From: Nitrospirota bacterium
GTDB lineage: Bacteria > Nitrospirota > Thermodesulfovibrionia > Thermodesulfovibrionales > JdFR-85
Reading direction: 5' to 3'
DNA: 6,964 bases
Assembly (NCBI GenBank): GCA_003232715.1
Contig: QIJG01000203.1
Coordinates: forward strand, 1-6,964
Part shown: positions 1-6,161 of the stretch, in pieces
How the letters are laid out: each line of letters begins with the position of its first letter
How positions within the stretch are numbered: position 1 is the stretch's first letter
Program-made: the position numbers and the translations under genes
The notes under the pieces: model-generated
The model's database searches: none
The model's input: only the letters and a program-made list of their open reading frames with translations
Told to the model about the DNA's origin: nothing

Positions 1-709
1 TTGTTCCTACCTTTATATTGTTTGCCTGAATTCTCAGCACATATTCCCTCTCGTCGCCCCAAATAAACATCTCCTTTTTAATATTTCCGATCCTTTCGAC
101 TACTTTTTTAGAAACAAGTGTTCCATTGAACGGAGTTACCCAGTCATAGATTACCCCATCCTCTGCCTCTGCTTTGATTGCATCCACGCTGTTTTTTACA
201 TTTCTCAGGTTAGCAGGTCTGAAAGTCAAAGCCTGTTCGTCGTCTGTATCTATTACAAGGGGACAGGAAAAAAGAAGGTTTTTTTTGGCGGATTTGTCCA
301 ATAATTCAAACAACTGGTCCTTTGCAGGAACCCCGTCATCATCCATCAACCACAACCATTCAAAACCAGCATCATAGCTTCGTTTAATGCCTTCATAAAA
401 ACCACCTGCGCCTCCTGTATTTTCATGCATCCTGAGATAGTGGACTTCTACTTTAGAGTCCTTAAGCCGAGATAACGAAATCTCTTTCACTTCTTCCAGA
501 GGTTCTTTATCGGGACACAAAGTCTTGTCAATAAAACCCTTCTCTATAAGGTACTCCGGCGTGCCGTCAGCAGAAGCATTGTCAATAATGTATACTGCTC
601 CAACCTGGGATGTCTGCATCAACACAGCGTTAAGACATTCCTCCAATGCTTCTTTCCTGTTGTAAGTCACGATAACCGCTGCAACCTGTTCTCTTTTTAT
701 TTCAGTCAT
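1..709 (-). CDS. GlfT-like family-2 glycosyltransferase, copy A (C-terminus beyond window)
   Basis: This GT-A fold glycosyltransferase starts at ATG 709-707 and stays open for 236 codons to the left edge, so its C-terminus is missing. Visible motifs are the nucleotide-binding strand VAAVIVTYNR near residue 9, IIDNAS near 43, HENTGGAGGF near 95, the metal-binding DDD at 123-125 and WGDE at 217-220. The spacing of DDD to WGDE, and the WGDE-type acidic pair expected to hold the catalytic base, resemble galactofuranosyltransferases of the GlfT type. With glf in the same gene run, a UDP-galactofuranose donor is the best guess, but this is inference. By hand alignment it is about 64% identical (about 152 of 236 positions, no gaps) to the gene just upstream, so it is a tandem duplicate. 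The start is supported because both copies have eight residues before VAAV. No clear Shine-Dalgarno site precedes it (AAGATA at best). The gap to the previous gene is 82 bp. Confidence 0.9.
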   Translation of the reverse strand, partial: MTEIKREQVAAVIVTYNRKEALEECLNAVLMQTSQVGAVYIIDNASADGTPEYLIEKGFIDKTLCPDKEPLEEVKEISLSRLKDSKVEVHYLRMHENTGGAGGFYEGIKRSYDAGFEWLWLMDDDGVPAKDQLFELLDKSAKKNLLFSCPLVIDTDDEQALTFRPANLRNVKNSVDAIKAEAEDGVIYDWVTPFNGTLVSKKVVERIGNIKKEMFIWGDEREYVLRIQANNIKVGT

Positions 710-730
710 GTATATTTATATCTTAACCTA

Positions 731-777
731 TCAAGACTATGTTACACAAACCGGAAAACATTGCAAAAGAGTCTTGA
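731..777. repeat. 8-bp inverted repeat between the two paralogous glycosyltransferases
   Basis: TCAAGACT (731-738) and AGTCTTGA (770-777) are perfect reverse complements separated by 31 bp. They fill much of the 82-bp gap between the paralogues. The arms are not GC-rich and no T-run follows on the minus strand, so this is not a standard intrinsic terminator. It may be an mRNA fold, an operator, or chance. Confidence 0.3.
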
Positions 778-791
778 ATCGAAACTCAGGG

Positions 792-1796
792 TTACTTACG
801 CTTTGGGGGCAAGAGGAATCTGTCGGTTGCTCCGTCAAAATAATACCTGTAGAATTTTATAAGCTCTTTAATGTCAAGTCTTGAATTTATGAGAAAATAG
901 AGTGTATATTTTATTAAAATCTTTAACTTTTTTTTTACACTGTAATATTTTCCATGCTGATACCCCAGATTCCTGTAATAGATATGGGCCTTAGGGTCTG
1001 TCCGAACACTGACTTTGCCCAAAAAACCAAACAAGACTTTTGCCCTGCTCGCAATCCGTGCAGGATGCCGGTGTAAAGCGGTAATGACTGTTCCCGTTTT
1101 TATATTATTTAATTCAGCCCTTAACACATATTCTTTTTCATCACCCCAGATAAACATCTCTTTTTTTATGTTTCCAATTTTTTCAACTACTTTCATGGAA
1201 ATCAGAGTCCCGTTAAAAGCAAATATGCAGTTATATATTATCCCATTTACTGCATATGCCTTAAGAGTATCAACACTATTTTCAATATCATTCAGGTCTG
1301 CTCGCCTGAAAGTCAGAACCTGTTCATTGTTCTTATCTATTACAAGGGGTCCAACCATGAGCAGATTGTTTTTTACTGATTTATCCAGTAATTCCGCCAG
1401 TTGGTCTTCAGCGGGGATACCATCGTCGTCCATAATCCACACCCAGTCAAACCCGGACTCACGGCACCTTTTAACGCCTTCATGAAAACCGCCTGCACCT
1501 CCTGTATTTTCATGCATCCTGACATAATGAATTTCAATCGTCTTATCCGGAAAGGGTGGCAACGGAAGTGTCTTCACTTCCTCCTCAGAAGCCCCCTCAG
1601 GAGATAACGGTTTATCAATAAAGCCTTTCTTCGTCAGATACTCCGGCGTGTCATCTGTAGATGCATTGTCGACAATGTATACTGCATCAACGGGGCGGGT
1701 CTGACGCAACACCTCATTGAGGCATTCACATAAGAGTTCTCTTCTATTATACGTTACAATAACTGCTGCAACTTTTTTTTTCTTTTCATCGTTCAT
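792..1796 (-). CDS. GlfT-like family-2 glycosyltransferase, copy B
   Basis: This is a complete 334-aa GT2 (COG1216-like) enzyme that probably transfers galactofuranose or another sugar to a lipid-linked glycan at the cytoplasmic face of the inner membrane. Motifs seen are VAAVIVTYNR (9-18), VDNAS (about 44), HENTGGAGGF (about 95), DDDG at 123-126 for metal and donor phosphate, WGDE at 217-220 for the likely catalytic acid/base, and HRHP at 242-245. The order DDD, acidic pair, then histidine about 23 residues later matches the pattern described for GlfT-type galactofuranosyltransferases. The C-terminal 70 residues are basic and amphipathic (KKKLKILIKYTLYFLI), which suggests peripheral membrane contact, with no clear transmembrane helix. 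It begins 12 bp after the glf stop, so co-translation is likely. The purine-rich AAAAGAGAG lies directly against the ATG, a cramped ribosome site. The start is supported by alignment with copy A. Specificity is inferred from glf next door. Confidence 0.93.
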   Translation of the reverse strand: MNDEKKKKVAAVIVTYNRRELLCECLNEVLRQTRPVDAVYIVDNASTDDTPEYLTKKGFIDKPLSPEGASEEEVKTLPLPPFPDKTIEIHYVRMHENTGGAGGFHEGVKRCRESGFDWVWIMDDDGIPAEDQLAELLDKSVKNNLLMVGPLVIDKNNEQVLTFRRADLNDIENSVDTLKAYAVNGIIYNCIFAFNGTLISMKVVEKIGNIKKEMFIWGDEKEYVLRAELNNIKTGTVITALHRHPARIASRAKVLFGFLGKVSVRTDPKAHIYYRNLGYQHGKYYSVKKKLKILIKYTLYFLINSRLDIKELIKFYRYYFDGATDRFLLPPKRK

Positions 1797-1808
1797 CTCT
1801 CTTTTATT

Positions 1809-2897
1809 CTAATTTAACCCTTCGAATAATTTTAAAGCCCCGGCAACTACCTGGTCCATATTTAAATATTTATACTGGGCAAGTCTTCCTATAAAATAGA
1901 CTGACCTTAGCTTGTCGGCCTCTTTCCTGTATTTCCGATAAATCTCCCGGCACTCGGGTTTCGGAATGGGATAGTATGGGTCTCCTTCAGCCCTGGGATA
2001 CTCATAACAAATTGTCGTTTTGTGGTGCTGTTGAAAGTAAAAGTGTTTAAATTCGGTTATTCTTGTATAATCATAATCATTAGGATAATTTACAACTCCT
2101 GCATTCTGATATTTCTCCATATCAAGTGTCTTAAATTTAAAGTCAAGACTCCTGTATGGTAATTTACCAAACATGTAATCAAAATAATAATCAATGGGAC
2201 CTGTATAAATAAGCTTTTTATACTCAACCGAGTCAATAATTTCCCTGTAATCTGTTTTTAGTAGCAGATGGATATTTTTATTAACTATCATCCTCGCAAA
2301 CATTCTTGTGAAACCATGTTTGGGTATGCCCTGATATGCATCTGTAAAATATCTGGTATCCCGATTAAACCTTACAGGAAGCCGTTTTGTTACTTCCGGG
2401 TCAAGCTCCTCAGGATAAATACCCCACTGCTTTTTTGTATAGTTTCTGAAGAACAACTCATAGAGTTCTTCCCCGACCTGCGAGACAACGACATCCCTTG
2501 AATTGCTGATCTTATCGAGTTTCACCCTGTGTTGCTCGAAATACTCCTCAAGCTCTTCAGATGTAAACTTACGGTCATAAAGGCGCTCCATGGTATCAAG
2601 ATTAATAGGCAAATAAACCTCCTTTCCCCTTACCACGGCAATTACCCTGTGAAGATAGCCATTCCACTCAGTAAACCGGCAGAGATAATCCCAGACGTCT
2701 TTTAATTTGGTATGAAAGATATGCGGACCGTATTTCTGGATTAGAAGACCGTCTTCATTATAATAATCATAGGTATTGCCGCCGATATGGTCCCGCGTTT
2801 CCACCAACAATACTTTCTTGTCAAATTGTGTAGCAATTCTTTCAGCAAGTGTACAACCGGCAAAGCCTGCTCCGGCAATAAGAAAATCAACTTTCAT
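1809..2897 (-). CDS. glf: UDP-galactopyranose mutase
   Basis: This 362-aa FAD enzyme interconverts UDP-galactopyranose and UDP-galactofuranose in the cytoplasm and supplies the donor for galactofuranosyltransferases. The N-terminal Rossmann motif GAGFAG (9-14) binds FAD and is followed by GGNTYD (39-44) and YGPHIFHT (56-63). Further hallmark segments are NYTKKQWG (152-159) with the substrate-stacking Trp, RLPVR (172-176) and TRI (278-280) with the two arginines expected to contact the UDP-sugar diphosphate, TRYF.DAYQG.P (181-192), and the C-terminal GRLAQYKYLNMDQ (337-349) with the tyrosines and Arg near the flavin. Length is normal for bacterial Glf (about 360-390 aa) and no key residue appears to be missing. 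ATG at 2897-2895 is preceded by AGGAG (2909-2905) at 7 nt. It stops 12 bp before glycosyltransferase copy B and probably has its own promoter upstream. This is the most secure assignment in the window. Confidence 0.98.
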   Translation of the reverse strand: MKVDFLIAGAGFAGCTLAERIATQFDKKVLLVETRDHIGGNTYDYYNEDGLLIQKYGPHIFHTKLKDVWDYLCRFTEWNGYLHRVIAVVRGKEVYLPINLDTMERLYDRKFTSEELEEYFEQHRVKLDKISNSRDVVVSQVGEELYELFFRNYTKKQWGIYPEELDPEVTKRLPVRFNRDTRYFTDAYQGIPKHGFTRMFARMIVNKNIHLLLKTDYREIIDSVEYKKLIYTGPIDYYFDYMFGKLPYRSLDFKFKTLDMEKYQNAGVVNYPNDYDYTRITEFKHFYFQQHHKTTICYEYPRAEGDPYYPIPKPECREIYRKYRKEADKLRSVYFIGRLAQYKYLNMDQVVAGALKLFEGLN

Positions 2898-2940
2898 TCA
2901 GTCACTCCTGGATTTCCCTTCCTGTAGAAAAAATCTCATC

Positions 2941-2949
2941 ATTATAACA
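2941..2949 (-). promoter_or_regulatory. Extended -10 promoter candidate for glf and the paralogous transferases
   Basis: On the minus strand the gap upstream of glf reads TGTTATAAT, a perfect TATAAT preceded by TGn, which is the extended -10 form. At the -35 distance the sequence is only A-rich (CAAAAA or AAAAAA), with no consensus hexamer, which extended -10 promoters can tolerate. A transcript would start about 7 bp further on and give a leader of about 35-40 nt carrying the AGGAG site of glf. This would let glf and the two following transferases be expressed apart from the genes upstream. Confidence 0.5.
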
Positions 2950-3006
2950 GCATGGGGTTCATTTTTTTGCTTTAATATTACAACATAATAAACAGCCCGG
3001 TTCAGA

Positions 3007-4434
3007 TTATCTTTTCTTAACAATTTTGACCCTGTAACGAAGGCTGACGATCAAGACAAGCGGAAATACAATTAATGAAGTCATATCACCAAGGATGGTC
3101 AATAAAAAAAGTTTCCATGGCTGGGTACGTGATTCAAAAAAAAGTTTTTTATCTTCATCAAATGCATAAACGTTCTTCACTGCATAGTTCACATTACCAA
3201 AGGTCCCCGCTCCTCCCCCGGGAGAGGTAACCGCAAAGTCAAACCCTTCTCTCATAAGGATAATTAATGTCCTGAGATATTCGAATTTTTTACTTGAATC
3301 TAAAACTTTGATTTCCTCCACATCAACGTCTGAGAATAGGTGCATACGCTCCTTTGCAATCAGCAAACAGATATAGGGATTCTCCACCTCATGTCGAATC
3401 TTTTGAATTATCTTTTCAGTTGTTACTCTGTTACCCGGAGGTATTATTATAAAGCGTTTATACTTTGAGATTTCCTGTATGTAAAGCTTGACCTCCGGAG
3501 AGAGATCAAATTGATAATCATATCGCCCCCACTTGTTGCGGAGAAAATCGATAATGGATAACACATAAACTTTTGCTATTTCGGGATTTCCGGTAATCCA
3601 GAAAAAACATGTTTTTTTTACAGGTCGCCGTATACAATGAAACAGCGATGAAATCCGATTGGATTTTTGAGCATGCTTGCTGAACATGAGCAACAAATTT
3701 CTGAATTTATAATAAGCACTGGAAGGAGACCACCCTTCTTTTTCACTGTATGCGGGGTGAAACGTAATTGATCGATTCACAGCCACAACCCGATATCCAT
3801 GGCGTCTAAATGTAATTCCCCAGTCCATATCGTCACATATTATAAAATACCGGCTATCCATAAGCTCAATGTTTCTGACTACCTCAACCCTCACCAGAGC
3901 TGAGCAGACAGAAACGTAACCAACATCATAATAATCCTTCAAGTCATCTCTGTCCGGAATATTTTTCATCAAAGGTCTGTAAATCCCTCGCTTCCAATCT
4001 ATATTTGCCCCAAGCTCTACAATAAAGCCAGGTCTCTCCGGATTCATTATTTTAGAGCCGGCAATCCCAATCCTGGAATCTGACTCTGCAACCTTAAGAA
4101 GTTCTCTCAATGTTGAAAGCTCGACCTGCGTATCGTTATCAAGAAGCCATATATAATCAAACTCCCCCATATCCCCTTGCAGGATATATCGAAGCCCCGT
4201 ATTAAATCCGCCTGTACCGCCAAGGTTTTCCTTGTTTTGCACTACCGTTACTTCCGGATATCCCTCTCTTACAGCTCCTACTGAACCGTCTGTTGAAGCA
4301 TTATCCACAACAAGTGTTTTGCACTGGTCATAGTCAAAACTCCGCAATGAACTGAGTAGATTAAGAACATCCGTCTTTTTATTCCAGTTAACAATAAGAA
4401 TTGCGACTTTAGGGAGTCCGGCATTGCTGGTCAT
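3007..4434 (-). CDS. Family-2 glycosyltransferase with C-terminal Rossmann-like domain and membrane segment
   Basis: This 475-aa protein begins with a GT-A glycosyltransferase domain of about 300 residues. Motifs are VAILIVNWNKK (10-20), VVDNASTDGS (42-51), NLGGTGGFNTG (70-80), the metal-binding DND at 99-101, DDMDW at 201-205 (the acidic pair expected to hold the base) and H226. Residues 310-435 do not belong to that fold. They alternate strand and helix (FIIIPPGNR at 328, YICLLIAKE at 354, IKVLD at 375, FDFAVTSPGGGAG at 398) like a Rossmann half-domain. Residues 442-467 are hydrophobic and end in a basic tail, consistent with an inner-membrane anchor. The N-terminal motifs also resemble GlfT/rhamnosyl-type transferases, but donor and acceptor cannot be read from the sequence. 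ATG at 4434 follows AAAGGGG (4450-4444) at 9 nt. It lies after a repeat element and before the glf promoter region, and is likely part of the same surface-glycan cluster. Confidence 0.9.
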   Translation of the reverse strand: MTSNAGLPKVAILIVNWNKKTDVLNLLSSLRSFDYDQCKTLVVDNASTDGSVGAVREGYPEVTVVQNKENLGGTGGFNTGLRYILQGDMGEFDYIWLLDNDTQVELSTLRELLKVAESDSRIGIAGSKIMNPERPGFIVELGANIDWKRGIYRPLMKNIPDRDDLKDYYDVGYVSVCSALVRVEVVRNIELMDSRYFIICDDMDWGITFRRHGYRVVAVNRSITFHPAYSEKEGWSPSSAYYKFRNLLLMFSKHAQKSNRISSLFHCIRRPVKKTCFFWITGNPEIAKVYVLSIIDFLRNKWGRYDYQFDLSPEVKLYIQEISKYKRFIIIPPGNRVTTEKIIQKIRHEVENPYICLLIAKERMHLFSDVDVEEIKVLDSSKKFEYLRTLIILMREGFDFAVTSPGGGAGTFGNVNYAVKNVYAFDEDKKLFFESRTQPWKLFLLTILGDMTSLIVFPLVLIVSLRYRVKIVKKR

Positions 4435-4510
4435 TCTTGTTTACCCCTTTATACATTTTGTTTTTTATAGTATTTCCATGGAAGATAAAATGCCGGGATA
4501 CAGCTCCATA

Positions 4511-4533
4511 AAAGGTCTTTATTTCAGACCTTT
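4511..4533. other. Small perfect hairpin, possible weak terminator or attenuator
   Basis: AAAGGTCT (4511-4518) and AGACCTTT (4526-4533) are perfect inverted arms around a 7-nt loop. On the minus strand the second arm runs into CCTTTTATGG, so only four T residues follow and only three of the eight pairs are G-C. It lies in the gap after the Wzz gene and before the 475-aa transferase. A weak terminator, an mRNA-stabilising fold or a regulator site are all possible. Confidence 0.3.
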
Positions 4534-4558
4534 GCTGTAATACCCTTAAATGAGTTCA

Positions 4559-4680
4559 GACTAATGTCATGTCAACCTTGTTATGTTGGAGGATTGTCAT
4601 TCCCGCAACGTCGGGAATCATATCCCTCTTTGATTCCGGACAAGCCGGAATGACACTTGAGAGTTGACACGGCACTAATA
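4559..4680. mobile_element. MITE-like or REP-like palindromic element, about 122 bp, no coding capacity
   Basis: The ends are imperfect terminal inverted repeats. The left end (4559-4576) is GACTAATGTCATGTCAAC and the right end (4663-4680) is GTTGACACGGCACTAATA. They pair at 13 of 18 positions and four of the five mismatches are transitions. Inside are two hairpins: ATTCCCG/CGGGAAT (4599-4605 with 4612-4618) and ATTCCGG/CCGGAAT (4633-4639 with 4645-4651). An outer 9-bp pair TGTCATTCC/GGAATGACA (4595-4603 with 4647-4655) allows a larger cruciform. The TGTCATTCC core is typical of dispersed intergenic palindromes in many environmental bacteria. No transposase and no clear target-site duplication are visible. 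The right end lies 6 bp after the Wzz stop codon, so the element would be transcribed if the operon is read through. No T-run follows either hairpin, so it is not a classical terminator. Confidence 0.6.
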
Positions 4681-4686
4681 CTTTCT

Positions 4687-5388
4687 TCACTTGCCGGACT
4701 TTATCCATAAATACTTCTTTAATTTTTCAACTCTGACTCTATATTCCGGATCTCCTGAAACTTTTTCTATATGCTCCAGAAGAAAGCAAAGGAGGACAGA
4801 AAATAAAAATCCCGCCAATGCAGCAATCATGACCATACGTCTTCTCTTGGGCTTTATCCGTTTCTCCGGAGGGATTGCCTTCTCCAACACCTGGATCATC
4901 ACTGCATCTCTTCCTTCATCAAGCCTCGCTGCTTCATATTGTTTGAGAAACAGGTTGTATAATTCCTCGGTAAAATTAAGTTTTCTAAGTTTTCTTATAT
5001 ACTCTACACTTACTTCAGGCATTCCTCCGGTAGACATCAGATAGTCATATCCTTTTCCCTCACCCGGCTCAAGTTTCTTCAATTCCACTTTTAATCCCAG
5101 TAACGTTGCTTCAAGCTTCTGAAGGTCAGGATTGTTGGGAGTAGAATAAGTTCTCATCACCCTGACTTGCACCTCTTTTTCAGCAATCTTTGCCCTCATG
5201 CCTGAAATAGTAGAGATAACCGATTTTGCCTGAGCATCAAGCGCCAAAACACCGCTTTTTGCCTTAAAATCCGCCATATCTTTTTCTGCTTTTATCAGCT
5301 TTCCCCGGGTCTCCTTTAGCCGTTCTCCAAAGAAGACCCTGCGTTGTGCTGCCTCAGTAATTGCAAGCCTCTTGTTTAACAAGGTCAT
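4687..5388 (-). CDS. Wzz/PCP chain-length determinant, C-terminal part (frameshifted)
   Basis: This frame carries the second half of a Wzz-family protein. The fragment LNKRLAITEAAQRR begins the long periplasmic helix, with predicted coiled coil to about residue 110 and a YSTPNNPDLQKLE turn near 81-93. The conserved stretch ending in VLEKAIPPEKRIKPKRR (167-183) is the proline-rich motif that precedes the second transmembrane helix (about 185-205). A short basic cytoplasmic tail of about 28 residues follows. No Walker motifs or tyrosine-rich tail are present, so it is not fused to a BY-kinase. The ATG at 5388-5386 has no Shine-Dalgarno site and lies inside the upstream frame, so this is unlikely to be a natural start. 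Joined to the upstream part by removing one base, the gene would encode 394 aa, near the usual family length. Whether the fragment is made on its own is unknown. Confidence 0.75.
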   Translation of the reverse strand: MTLLNKRLAITEAAQRRVFFGERLKETRGKLIKAEKDMADFKAKSGVLALDAQAKSVISTISGMRAKIAEKEVQVRVMRTYSTPNNPDLQKLEATLLGLKVELKKLEPGEGKGYDYLMSTGGMPEVSVEYIRKLRKLNFTEELYNLFLKQYEAARLDEGRDAVMIQVLEKAIPPEKRIKPKRRRMVMIAALAGFLFSVLLCFLLEHIEKVSGDPEYRVRVEKLKKYLWIKSGK

Positions 5389-5872
5389 TCGCCATGTCGG
5401 CAGCCAGTTGAGGATCTCTGTCGTAAACTGAAATGCTTATGATTCCACTCCAACTGCTGGATCTGACTTTGACATTTGAAGATAGTTGTGCACTTGCAGC
5501 CACAACTGTTTCAGCCCCATATAGCTTTACCAGACCAAAACGCTCTACAAGAGCCTCCATAACAGGCCTGCTCGTGAGTAGCGCAATATAAAGAGCGTTT
5601 GGACTGTTAAGTCCAAACAAGCTGGCTGCCGTTCCGGCAGCACCTCCAAATTGGCTAAGAAGCTGAGATACCACTACGGAACTCTTTTGTTGAGGCCGCA
5701 AAATCCTCGTCTTAGCCATATATATCCCGGGCATTAGCAGGCTTATTGCAGCAGTAATTACAACGGCGGCAAGTGTAATTATCAGAACTGTCTTTTTACG
5801 CTTCAGGGGAACGATAAGAAGGTCAAGAAGGCTGATGCTCTCGTCTTTCGACTCGGTTTGCTGTTTCTCCAA
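5354..5872 (-). CDS. Wzz/PCP chain-length determinant, N-terminal part (frameshifted)
   Basis: The first half of a Wzz-family polysaccharide co-polymerase, which sets the length of O-antigen or exopolysaccharide chains at the inner membrane. A short cytoplasmic N-terminus with the typical SLLDLLIVPLKRKK (14-27) leads into transmembrane helix 1 (about 28-48), then the periplasmic alpha/beta domain with LYIALLTSRPVMEALVERF (94-112) and SISVYDRDPQLAADMAN (146-162). After that the frame departs from the family and ends at TGA 5356-5354. The start is TTG at 5872-5870, chosen because AAAGGAG stands 7 nt upstream and no ATG or GTG gives the conserved N-terminus. Family members usually have about eight residues between MAN and LNKR. 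Here only about two codons plus one base remain, which fits a net loss of about 17 bp better than a single-base sequencing error. A periplasmic domain without the second membrane helix is probably not functional. Confidence 0.75.
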   Translation of the reverse strand: MEKQQTESKDESISLLDLLIVPLKRKKTVLIITLAAVVITAAISLLMPGIYMAKTRILRPQQKSSVVVSQLLSQFGGAAGTAASLFGLNSPNALYIALLTSRPVMEALVERFGLVKLYGAETVVAASAQLSSNVKVRSSSWSGIISISVYDRDPQLAADMANDLVKQEACNY

Positions 5873-5879
5873 TCCTTCT

Positions 5880-5886
5880 CTCCTTT
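5880..5886 (-). promoter_or_regulatory. Strong ribosome binding site fixing the TTG start of the Wzz gene
   Basis: On the minus strand AAAGGAG is followed by 7 nt (AGAAGGA) and then TTG at 5872-5870. The spacing is optimal and no ATG or GTG lies near it, so this site decides the start and marks a real TTG initiation codon. Confidence 0.75.
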
Positions 5887-5909
5887 ACTATGGAAACAAC
5901 GTAATCCGC

Positions 5910-6047
5910 TTATGCTGATTGATGGTTGTTGTGGTAACAAAATTCGGAGAATTTCGGTATAACCTGAAACTCCTGCGCAGAATTATAAACGGCACTTACA
6001 GGTCTGCAAACTAAACAAAAAGCCATTAAAATGTATTTGTTTATCAT
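5910..6047 (-). other. Possible 45-codon ORF with signal-peptide-like start (doubtful)
   Basis: An ATG at 6047-6045 opens a 45-codon frame. Its first 20 residues look like a secretion signal: MINK, a hydrophobic stretch ILMAFCLVC, then PVSA as a possible cleavage site. The rest has no recognisable domain. There is no Shine-Dalgarno site, and the predicted promoter would place the transcript start almost on the ATG, so it would have to be leaderless. It could be a relic of an outer-membrane export gene, which often precedes Wzz in such clusters, a small secreted peptide, or chance. I favour chance or relic. Confidence 0.15.
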
Positions 6048-6052
6048 AAAAA

Positions 6053-6082
6053 ATAATAATAGTTTTTGCACTGAAAAGTCAA
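6053..6082 (-). promoter_or_regulatory. Sigma70-like promoter candidate upstream of the Wzz gene
   Basis: On the minus strand TTGACT (6082-6077) and TATTAT (6058-6053) each match the consensus at five of six positions, with an 18-bp spacer. The -35 hexamer overlaps the second copy of an exact direct repeat, which suggests control by a bound regulator. The transcript leader to the TTG start would be about 170-175 nt. I see no riboswitch-like fold or ops/JUMPstart motif in it. Confidence 0.5.
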
Positions 6083-6102
6083 ACCTATGCACTGAAAAGT
6101 CA
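6067..6102 (-). repeat. Two exact 15-bp direct repeats, possible operator
   Basis: On the minus strand TGACTTTTCAGTGCA occurs at 6102-6088 and again at 6081-6067 without a mismatch. The copies are 21 bp apart start to start, about two helical turns, so a protein would meet both on the same face of the DNA. The upstream copy precedes the -35 hexamer and the downstream copy overlaps its end and the spacer of the promoter candidate. The protein is not identifiable from this window. Confidence 0.6.
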
Positions 6103-6161
6103 GTTGTACAAACAAAAAAACTGATACTTATTCCATTTATAGCCGAGCAAAGAATCTCATA

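Noticed and set aside
1015..1485. Open frame of 156 codons on the plus strand
   Set aside because: It lies wholly antisense to glycosyltransferase copy B, has no family motif, and its composition follows from the coding strand. The other plus-strand frames (174-377, 1401-1607, 2268-2501, 2776-2988, 4691-5044, 6489-6800) were rejected for the same reason.
4465..4509. 14-codon leader peptide upstream of the 475-aa transferase
   Set aside because: It has no ribosome site and no run of regulatory codons, so there is no sign of attenuation.
4599..4651. Intrinsic terminator after the Wzz gene
   Set aside because: The two hairpins are stable, but neither is followed by a T-run on the minus strand. 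Their arrangement fits a palindromic repeat element better.
5354..5388. Programmed ribosomal frameshift joining the two Wzz halves
   Set aside because: A +1 shift would be needed. No known slippery site, stop-codon context like prfB, or stimulatory Shine-Dalgarno is seen, and the junction appears shortened compared with the family.
5910..6092. 60-codon minus-strand frame with a GTG start
   Set aside because: The GTG lies inside the direct-repeat and promoter region and has no ribosome site. Only the shorter ATG version is worth noting, and even that is doubtful.
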